A stretch of 64,000 nt of DNA from assembly GCF_921293095.1 (NCBI RefSeq), contig NC_060254.1:3782001-3846000 (forward strand). Reading direction: 5' to 3'. Below, in pieces: positions 56,328 through 64,000 of this stretch. The stretch comes from Ischnura elegans. Its lineage: Eukaryota; Arthropoda; Insecta; Odonata; Coenagrionidae. The translations under genes and the position numbers were made by a program. Every line of letters begins with the position of its first letter. The first letter of the stretch is position 1. The notes under the pieces were generated by a model. That model did no database searches. It was not told where the DNA came from and saw nothing but the letters and a program-made list of their open reading frames with translations.

Positions 56328-57451
56328 ATACCCTTTTGTTGTTAGTAAAACAAATTATTGGTTGGAAGTTGTCACTTCTCTGCATTACCTTGCCCCTTGG
56401 CAGATGGTATACATTTGGAAATGTTACAGAATGGATAGTTTTTTTTTCCATGGACATAGAGATAAGACGATTATCAAGCCATTAGGCTGCTAGCTCTAGC
56501 TATCCTTTGAAAATCAGCTAATGATTGCTACGGAGCTCTGCAGATTAAAGTGGAACCACTTCCCATAACTAGTTTCTTGTACTCATTCCGAAAGGCAGAA
56601 ACGTTAAGACATTCACCACCATGGCTCCATCATTCTTTACAAAGCAGTCCATTGTTGTCCAAGTGGAACCTTAGTCAACAAAGTGATAGTTATGTTGATG
56701 AAACCATAAAATGTGTGATCAAATTTGAGGCACATTTTACCGGTGGTCCATTGTGTTTATGGTTTGACTTGCAAATGGTGGCCCTTTTAGCCCTGGTTTC
56801 ATAGAACCATGCATCTGTAGCTACATGATGCACAATTTGCAGTGGTGTGATCACAGATCGAAAGATGTGGTTTCAAGAAAGTGTCGAAACTACTGAGTGA
56901 AGCGGGAAATTACAATGCCAGACACTATTTATTGCAGTTGTGTTGCATAGAAATTGCTCGATAGGCAACTGCTGCTCTATCCAGTTCTGAGCTCACTCAT
57001 CTGAATTGCCTTGGAACTATTGCGATCAGTTTTCATTCGGAATGGTTAATTCTGATTGGCAGTGACTGGATCAGACTTTGTTTAATTTTTTTTCAATCTG
57101 GCGACTCATTACGAGATCCCATGAATGAATATTTTCAAATACAACAAGTTCAGATGGCAGCACTAACTGATCGCGCTTCCCACCCGGTGGACTTGGGTGC
57201 AAATGCTGGCGGAGGCAGAGATTTTTCGGAGACTTGATTGAATGTTGTGTGGAGGACATTTCAAGTGCAACACTCCATCCGTTGGATAGCTGTGGACCCC
57301 TTGGTGCCTTTCGTTAAGAGCAGGCTAATGCCGATGCCAGGTTTCTCTCCACCCTTCCATCACGGCGCAAATGATCTCAGCTGTTGGTCGCCTCCTCTAA
57401 ATACCAAACTGTACCATACCAATCGCAATCAACGGTTCAGAATAAAACGTA
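56328..57451. other. Downstream of mRpS9, repeat debris
   Basis: 56,780-56,970 is a diverged copy of the sequence at 41,240-41,420 (shared ACCATGCAT, then CAGAC..., then AGAAATTGC). No gene supported. Confidence 0.35.
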
Positions 57452-57611
57452 CCGTATTTGTCTGAATATAGTCCCCCCTTTTTTTTTTCCAAAAATACCC
57501 ATGGTAAAAGTAAAGGGGGCATTATATTCAAATGCATTTCTTAAAATTTTCCCGAAGCTGAAGCATTGAAATGAAGGGGGGGGGGGGGGGACTATATTCA
57601 CAGATATACGG
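57452..57611. mobile_element. MITE with CCGTATNTG ends, TA target site (160 bp)
   Basis: CCGTATTTGTCTGAATATAG at the left faces CTATATTCACAGATATACGG at the right, with C and G runs immediately inside, and TA on both flanks. This fits a Tc1/mariner/pogo-type MITE. Non-coding. Confidence 0.75.
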
Positions 57612-58319
57612 TAATAGGAATAATTCCAATCAGTGTGAATTTTTTGTTCCGGGAAGGGAAATCACTTTCCTTGACGTGGGATTCCAGGATCGCACAAATT
57701 CATATAAAGTATTTTGATGTGTAAGCAAACATGGGGTCCTTCTCCCTTCTGGACTTTTGGTATCTGGCCGAGTTGTCTTAGCCACCATGAATTCGCTGGG
57801 GATGAGGATGCCTATGTATCTTTGGAGGTTAACTTGGGATATTTGGAGTCAAGATATATATTTGAGTTCACTTCAACCTCAAATATATTAATTACTTCTT
57901 TTTCTGTACTTCAGAGGACAGAGATGTAGTTATTTCAAGGTTAGTTCTTAGACTTAAGGCTTAGTTCCTGGGGAACCTTCGATTCATTATTAATATTGAA
58001 ATTTTTTATTTATAAATCTGAATAGTGTCAAAGTTATTTGCATTTTGTTGCATATACATTAACCAAGCTAATCTACATGTTTTAGGAAACAGGCCTGCTT
58101 CATGGAGGGACATAATTACACTTTATTTTTTTGGGGCTATGATGCAGGATTTCTCTTGGCTCATTGGATATTAGGAAGCCAATGTATCTCGTACTATCAA
58201 TGAGTATATATATGCTCTCTGGTCAGAATGAACTTGCATTGCTGTGGTTCTTTCTCTGGTGCAGAGAGGTACAACTGAGTAATTATGATAAGGCCAATTT
58301 GCATTCTACATAATGATTA
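57612..58319. other. Intergenic, nothing recognised
   Basis: No supported feature between the MITE and the retrotransposon. Confidence 0.4.
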
Positions 58320-58377
58320 TAAATCCTCCATTAGATGCAACCAGCAGTGGGAGAGGGATAATCATCATAATCATAAT
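58320..58377 (+). repeat. Left 58-bp inverted repeat bounding the retrotransposon
   Basis: TAAATCCTCCATTAGATGCA... through GTGGGAGAGGG and an ATAATCATC-type tail. It is the reverse complement of 60917-60974 at 57 of 58 positions. Confidence 0.95.
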
Positions 58378-60916
58378 TTATTCAACATTAAACATAATAC
58401 AATGTAATAGTCTTCGTCAAAGAAAAACTAAATCTAGAATATACAATTTAGAGTATTGCTCTCCAGAAATTCATTGAGTGAATAAAAAGCTTGAGTCACT
58501 ATCCACGAGTGAAGAACACCTTTAAACTTTCTTAAAGTACAATTTCTTGCCTCTTGAGGTAAGTGGTTGAACATGCAAAGTTTAACATGGTCAAAAGAAT
58601 TTTTTGTAGTTGACAGCCTACAGTGGGGCTGTAACAGATTATGTTTGAGCCTTGTGTTGTAATGGTGGACATCAGCACCAGTTTTATGGCTGTCAATATT
58701 CACTTTCACATTTATTAAACATTTAAATATATATAGACCGTACAATGTCATAATCCCTTGCTGCCTGAATAGTGGTTTGCAGTGTTCCCTTACGTTAGAA
58801 TTGGTAATAATCCTAATGGCTCTTTTCTGTAGAATGAATAACTCTTTAGATGAGGAAGAATGGCCCCAAACCTCAATGCCATAGGAGAGGTGGCAGTGAA
58901 AAATGGCAAAGTAAACTGCTCGAAGATGTTCGGCAGGAGTGAGTGTTTTCAGTTTTCTAAGGAGGAATATGGCTTTTGATAACTTAGCAGTTGTAGAGGA
59001 TGTATGACAATCCCATGTTAGTCTGCAATCAAGGTCAAAGCCCAGTAGCTTTAAATTTCTAGTGTGGTACAGAGTAGGGCTTAAGGAGAACACCATTTGT
59101 TGGGTTTTATTTGTGTTAAGGGCAAGCCTGTTTGCTGAGAACCATTCTTCGGCCACTGAAAGGATAACATCCGAAGGATAGGTGGGGTCATTTAGATCAT
59201 GTATGAGAGTAGTGTCGTCAGCATATAAGACTGACGTGCAAGGAAGATGGTGTGGGAGATCATTAATCAAAATTAAAAATAAAAGAGGACCGAGGACTGA
59301 TCCTTGTGGTACACCATGTGTTACGTTAATAGGGGCAGACAGTGAATTATTCACTTGAACACATTGCGAGCGGTTTGTTAAGTAGGACTCCATGAGTTTT
59401 AATTCAGAATTATTGATACCATAATATTGTAATTTTCTCAGGAGTAGTGGATGGGAAACACAATCAAAAGCTTTAGAAAGGTCACAAGCTGTTAAAACAA
59501 GAGAGGATCTATTTTCAAAAGCCTCCAGTAAGTTATCGACCACATATTTGATGGCAGAAGATGTAGAACGACCTTGACGAAAGCCATATTGAGAGGGTGT
59601 AAATAGATTATTATCGTGAAAATGATTGTAGAGCTGAATTTTAATGACTTTTTCAATTATCTTACCAAAAACAGGAATGATAGAAATTGGGCGGTAATTT
59701 GCTGGTGAGGTTCTATCACCTTTTTTATGAATAGGGACTATTTTCGATATCTTGAGTTTTTTTGGGAATGAGCCTGACTGAAAGCAGGTATTGCAGATTA
59801 TTGCAAGGGGTTCACTGAGTACATCTGCTAATTGTATGATAAGGTTGGCAGATAATCCATAAATGTCGGTGCAGTTTGATTTTCTGAAGCTTTTGATAGT
59901 TTTAAAAATGTCAGTGGGAGTAACCCACTGCCATTTGAAAGCAGGTGCGGTTACAGGGAGTTCTCTAAGAAGATCAGTGGCATCAGCAGATGGGCTCTTT
60001 AAAGAGGAGATGATGAGATTGATTGAGTCAATGAAATGCTTGTTCAGGCTTTCAGAACAGAAAGGGAGTTCTGAATTGAGATGTATAGAGCCAGTTTCAG
60101 AATTAATAACTTTCCAGGCTGCCTTTACTTTATTGTCAGCCTTATTAATTAGAGTACCATTTGCCATAATTTTTGACTGATTTATTTTATTTATGTACTC
60201 CTTCTTATGAAGAAGCCAGGCCTTCTTGTCCTCAATATTGCGAGAGTGACTATATTTGGAGTGAAGTTGGATTACTACAGATCGTAAATGAGATAATTCC
60301 TTAGTAAACCACTTATTACTGGGCTTTTTACCTTTAGTTTTGGACATAAGTCTTTTGGGGAAACAGTGTTCAAAGAGCAATATGAAATTCTCAAAAAAAC
60401 AAGTGAAGTTATCGTTGCCATTTTGATATTGAAGGAGCAAAAACCAGGTGACATTGGACAATAGAGATTTTAAATTTTCACCACCAATATGAGAAATATA
60501 CCGAGTAAATGTAGGAAGATGGGTCTTACATACGGGTTCAGAAACTCTTCTTTCAGTGGTAAATCTGAAGTCCAAAGCTAGGTGATCTGACAACCCTAAG
60601 TCAGTCACGTTGACATTATAAGAAGAGGCAGGTAAGCTTGTGATAATATTGTCAAGGCAAGAGCTGGCTCTTGTGGGCTCTCTGTTTACACAGTGCAAAT
60701 TGAAGGACATGAGCAGAGCAATGAGGGAGTTTGTCTCTCTTGTGTCAAATCGAATATCGACATTTAGGTCACCACATACAATTATAACCTTACCAAACTT
60801 ATAGAGAGTAACTAAAATTTGCTCTAGCTGTTGGCAGAAAATTACAAAATCACCATTTGGGGATCTATATAAACACACAACAATCACATGGTATTCTTTC
60901 ACATATATGGCACTTG
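58357..60916 (-). mobile_element. 5'-truncated non-LTR retrotransposon (jockey/CR1-like)
   Basis: On the minus strand the element runs from 60916 to about 58357 and ends with a short 3' UTR and an ATTATGATTATGATG-type microsatellite tail in place of poly(A). The first 150 or so residues of the endonuclease are missing. The reading frame that remains is uninterrupted, suggesting a recent insertion. Confidence 0.85.
58434..60902 (-). CDS. Endonuclease/reverse transcriptase polyprotein, N-terminally truncated
   Basis: An 822-codon open frame (GTG at its head is only where the frame begins, not a real start). Residues 1-110 are the C-terminal part of an APE-type endonuclease: VIVVCLYRSPNGD, CGDLNVD, SCLDNI and GLSDHLALDF. 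The reverse transcriptase follows: IHKKGDRTSPANYRPISIIP, SQYGFRQGRS, GVPQGSVLGPLLFLILINDL and the catalytic YADDTTLI. A C-terminal thumb-like region with RAVYFAIFHCHLSYGIEVWG comes after; there is no RNase H. This order fits jockey/CR1-group elements. The protein would copy the element's RNA at a nicked target. Here the truncated endonuclease makes it unlikely to be autonomous. Confidence 0.9.
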   Translation of the reverse strand: MKEYHVIVVCLYRSPNGDFVIFCQQLEQILVTLYKFGKVIIVCGDLNVDIRFDTRETNSLIALLMSFNLHCVNREPTRASSCLDNIITSLPASSYNVNVTDLGLSDHLALDFRFTTERRVSEPVCKTHLPTFTRYISHIGGENLKSLLSNVTWFLLLQYQNGNDNFTCFFENFILLFEHCFPKRLMSKTKGKKPSNKWFTKELSHLRSVVIQLHSKYSHSRNIEDKKAWLLHKKEYINKINQSKIMANGTLINKADNKVKAAWKVINSETGSIHLNSELPFCSESLNKHFIDSINLIISSLKSPSADATDLLRELPVTAPAFKWQWVTPTDIFKTIKSFRKSNCTDIYGLSANLIIQLADVLSEPLAIICNTCFQSGSFPKKLKISKIVPIHKKGDRTSPANYRPISIIPVFGKIIEKVIKIQLYNHFHDNNLFTPSQYGFRQGRSTSSAIKYVVDNLLEAFENRSSLVLTACDLSKAFDCVSHPLLLRKLQYYGINNSELKLMESYLTNRSQCVQVNNSLSAPINVTHGVPQGSVLGPLLFLILINDLPHHLPCTSVLYADDTTLIHDLNDPTYPSDVILSVAEEWFSANRLALNTNKTQQMVFSLSPTLYHTRNLKLLGFDLDCRLTWDCHTSSTTAKLSKAIFLLRKLKTLTPAEHLRAVYFAIFHCHLSYGIEVWGHSSSSKELFILQKRAIRIITNSNVREHCKPLFRQQGIMTLYGLYIFKCLINVKVNIDSHKTGADVHHYNTRLKHNLLQPHCRLSTTKNSFDHVKLCMFNHLPQEARNCTLRKFKGVLHSWIVTQAFYSLNEFLESNTLNCIF

Positions 60917-60974
60917 ATTATGATTATGATGATTACCCCTCTCCCACTGCTGGTTGCATCTAATGGAGGATTTA
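60917..60974 (-). repeat. Right 58-bp inverted repeat bounding the retrotransposon
   Basis: Begins ATTATGATTATGATGATTAC and ends CTAATGGAGGATTTA. It is the inverted partner of 58320-58377 with one difference. Its inner edge abuts the point where the retrotransposon sequence is truncated. Confidence 0.95.
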
Positions 60975-61817
60975 CAAGCATTGGTATATTTTTAAAATTT
61001 GATTGAGTTTGCTTCCTGATGCTCTCCGCAAGCTAACCACCAAAATTTGATCAATGAGTTCTTGAAAATGTTTTAAATCACTATGAGGATTTTTATAGAC
61101 ATTCACGAGTGAGATGCCATTATGTCTAGGGATCAGTAGAAATTGTAGTCGGTTACCTTATACTACTAGAGTGATAATTAGAAATACTATCATTAAGTAT
61201 AAGTGGAAGTACATAAATTGCTTATTGGGTATTCAGATGCAAAGGAGAGAAACAGTATAAGGCCTGCTATGCACTTTTTGAATCGAGGCCATTTAAGAAT
61301 TGCTTGCTTAAATTTTCATGTCCACTTGCTTGGGTGACTATTGCATTCAAGGCTTCTTTAAGGTGAAAAGCTCAGCCATGTACATTAGGGCGGATCGGAA
61401 AAATCGATTTTTTTCAAATCCATTCGGCCCAATGATAAAAAGTTGTGGGACCGATCAAAAATAAGGCCTGAAAAATTTGAGACCTCTAGGTGAACCCCTG
61501 ACCCTCGCTCAAATGCAATTTAGGGGGGGAGGGTCGAAATTCGAAAAATATAGTATTTTATGGTCTTTCCCTATAGATTTTGCCGAGTTACTGCCCTTTA
61601 GGGCGAAAATTTCGTGCATTATGACGTATCTGCCACCGTTTAGCCACAAAATGCCTAATTTGAGTCCGCGTCCGCGAAGAAAATATTCCAACGCCCACGC
61701 AGCGTCGCGGATAGAAGAGCCGCAGGCCAATCCCCTCCCCTCCACGCTCACTTCTCCCCCTCCCACGCCTCTAACACAGCATAATTCATCCCGCGCATGC
61801 TGCTAGGAGGTCGTTTA
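60975..61817. other. Flank that may be the outer part of the long-inverted-repeat element
   Basis: From 61,387 (AGGGCGGATCGGAAAAATCG) onward the sequence looks like a transposon end, and 61,640-61,760 is CpG/C-rich. Whether it belongs to the element at 61,818 cannot be told, because the partner arm lies beyond the window. Confidence 0.35.
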
Positions 61818-64000
61818 TCTTTGATAATATAAATCGGAAGATGGTAGAAGGTAATAAAGGAAGCGTAGTGAGACGACTTGTCCCTTATTAGGCGCCTCGT
61901 CGGCGTTAAACAAATCGATGTTACCAACTTTTAGAGAAGTGATAAAATATTTTTAGATCCGAGAACGCAGGTAAGGAGCCTACGGTCTATGAAAAGTCCT
62001 CTCGAGTGGCTATAAATGTGTGCGAACTTTGGATATGCGCTTCAATTTCGGCATTGTCCGATAGATGTGACTAAATGGATTTTTGGCGAAGAACGCTCGC
62101 GTCCCCTCCCCGCACGCCTCTCTCACGCCCCAAATCCACCAAAATTCACACCAAGTGCGTCTTTCTTCGTTAGTCTAACTAATATTTAATGTTTCAGTAT
62201 CGTCTGTGGAGGAACAATCGCGAAATAATTACTCAATTATCTGCTTTCCAATCTGTATTTCTTATGTCAGTGTCATTCCTCGTCTGTCGCTGTTGTCAAC
62301 AAAGTTTTGGAAAATTTATTCACGAATCCCTCGTCCGTATGCATAATAAAAAGAAATATTTAACTTCAAATTTGAACGTTCATCAGTAGATTTTTGAAAA
62401 TCCACAGCACTAAGGTCAGATATAGCCGCAGGTACTGTGGTCTCTCTTTAATATGTTATATGCGGATAGTCCTTAAAGTCGATATTAAAATCCAGCAGTT
62501 AACAAAATCTCGGATTGGCCGCCAAACGCATCTTTGCAACAACGCAAATTCGGTCCCTAGATTTCCCTCCCAATGTTTATGTCGCAAATCTAAGTCAACT
62601 TAGTGAAATTAGCCAATAGACCTCTGTAAAGGATGAAATATGATTTGATGCTTTCTCGGCGAATGATGTGGGTAAATTCTTCTTGGGATTCAACAAAATT
62701 TATCCCTGATGTTGAGCCCCGAGTTGGAGCTTGAAAGGTATTCCATTATGGAAAAGCTAACCCGATGGGAATCCCGAGAAGAGTTTACTCACACAGCAAG
62801 GGATGCTGGAATTATGCTTGTAGCAGAGGGATGATGCCTCCTTTTTGGGCGGTATTCACTTTGTACCATCGCATTCAAATCCTTTTTAATTTTGTGTATC
62901 TAATTTTCACTAGGAAAGGAATCGAGAATTGCAGATTTTATAACTTTTGCTAATCCTCCGACGGGGGAGGCAAACCCCAAAAGTGGGACCCTGGTTCTTC
63001 AACTAACACCACACATTCCCCTCTAAACTTGGATTGATAAGTCCTCTTGCCTTTTTTCATCAGACAAATGTATAGTCTTTCATTCCATCAAAATGTAGCC
63101 CTTTGATGACACCCTTTGATAACTCTCTTTTCGTATTCACAATGATTAGTATCTTTTTCTGTCTACGTAAGTAATTCTGGTACACTACCTTGGATGTATC
63201 TTACAAAGTTATTATTTTTGCGTCAGCTAAAGTTGCGGGGACGATCATTGCTGTTTCTTGGTTCTTGCATATACCTCTATCACATTTGGCAGACGCATTT
63301 TCCCCGCAGAAGTTCCAGTTTGAGTTTAGTCCTGAATGTTTATTTCATCAGGAACGTAGAGATAAAAATCGGATGATTTCTCTTCAGTTTAATTTTCTTC
63401 GGATGAATTGATGAAGAAAATTTTTGATACTATTTTCCCATACAAGAATTGACGATGTCGACTCAACGCTCTCCGACGATTCCCTTTTTTTCCCACAGTT
63501 GTCGAGTTTCTTTAGGACTTTATCCAGCAGCCATCATCTTTAGTTTCGTCCGCTGGTATCTCAATATACTTCTTCATTAGGGGGAACCTTATGCTCCTTC
63601 TTGCACTTACACGCAAATATATCGCATAATTTAAAATGTTCCTTCGTAAGTCCTTGAGCTTTGTACTTCTACAAAAACCCTACTTTTGGCCTATTCGCAT
63701 TTTCCGTAAGTTTTAGTACTTCCTGTGGTATCGCTAAATCCATTTAGTCACATCTGTCGGACAATGCCGAAATTGAAGCGCATATCCAAAGTTCGCACAC
63801 ATTTATAGCCACTCGAGAGGACTTTTCATAGACCGTAGGCTCCTTACCTGCGTTCTCGGATCTAAAAATATTTTATCACTTCTCTAAAAGTTGGTAACAT
63901 CGATTTGTTTAACGCCGACGAGGTGCCTAATAAGGGACAAGTCGTCTCACTACGCTTCCTTTATTACCTTCTACCATCTTCCGATTTATATTATCAAAGA
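61818..64000. mobile_element. Element with at least 265-bp inverted terminal repeats, running off the window
   Basis: 61818-62082 is the reverse complement of 63736-64000 over 265 bases with two differences (61893 region GGCGCC/GGCACC; 62062 region GATAG/GACAG). The identity ends sharply at the inner side (AAATGGATTT) and is still perfect at the window edge, so the arms are longer. The 1,653-bp interior has no recognisable protein. The near-identity suggests recent activity or gene conversion between arms. Confidence 0.9.
62083..63735. other. Interior of the long-inverted-repeat element
   Basis: Only short chance reading frames. A C-rich patch at 62,100-62,140 resembles the one at 61,690-61,770 (CCCCTCCCC...CACGCCTCT), so part of it may be duplicated. 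No transposase motif seen; probably non-autonomous. Confidence 0.45.

Noticed and set aside
1..64000. CRISPR arrays, prokaryotic operons, rRNA genes
   Set aside because: Looked for; nothing of the kind. The window is intron-bearing eukaryotic DNA and the tandem repeats seen lack repeat-spacer structure.

Overview
This is a eukaryotic, AT-rich, intron-rich window, almost certainly from an arthropod and most likely an insect. The evidence is an esterase of the insect carboxyl/juvenile-hormone-esterase type, a TRPA channel of the painless/pyrexia kind, GT-AG introns of 0.1-14 kb, and a dense load of arthropod-style DNA transposons (hAT, mariner/Tc1, piggyBac, pogo/Tigger, PIF/Harbinger-like, THAP-bearing) plus a non-LTR retrotransposon. 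I cannot name the species.

Three genes look functional. (1) The 3' half of a carboxylesterase on + (exons 32-213, 5784-5955, 6186-6315, 6720-6927); its first visible intron is filled by nested hAT, THAP/P-type-like and mariner elements. (2) The mitochondrial small-subunit ribosomal protein uS9m (mRpS9) on +, complete in 11 coding exons from 27062 to 56284: a 1,170-nt reading frame spread over 29 kb. (3) A TRPA channel on + (46232-49300, 1,022 aa in one coding exon) lying wholly inside the 13.7-kb intron 9 of mRpS9. All splice junctions were placed by eye, from reading-frame continuity and GT-AG consensus.

Layout: 1-6.9 kb, esterase end with nested transposons. 6.9-14.9 kb, intergenic repeat field (Harbinger-like MITE pair, Tc1-like and hAT transposase relics, hAT MITEs, a 650-bp MITE). 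15.6-17.8 kb, a broken minus-strand gene with a DUF4485-like head and about nine degenerate 43-residue repeats. 18.4-24.8 kb, MITEs, foldbacks and a tRNA-derived SINE. 24.8-25.5 kb, a C2H2 zinc-finger relic. 27-56 kb, mRpS9 whose introns hold MITE copy 5, a piggyBac element with TTAA target sites, a Tigger element with a nested insertion, tRNA-like SINEs, the nested TRPA gene and a THAP-bearing element. 58.3-61 kb, a 5'-truncated non-LTR retrotransposon enclosed by 58-bp inverted repeats. 61.8-64 kb, an element with at least 265-bp inverted repeats that runs off the window.

The parts most worth following up are the nested TRPA gene with its abrupt internal base-composition change, the THAP element with two convergent reading frames, the inverted-repeat-bounded retrotransposon, and the repeat-protein pseudogene.
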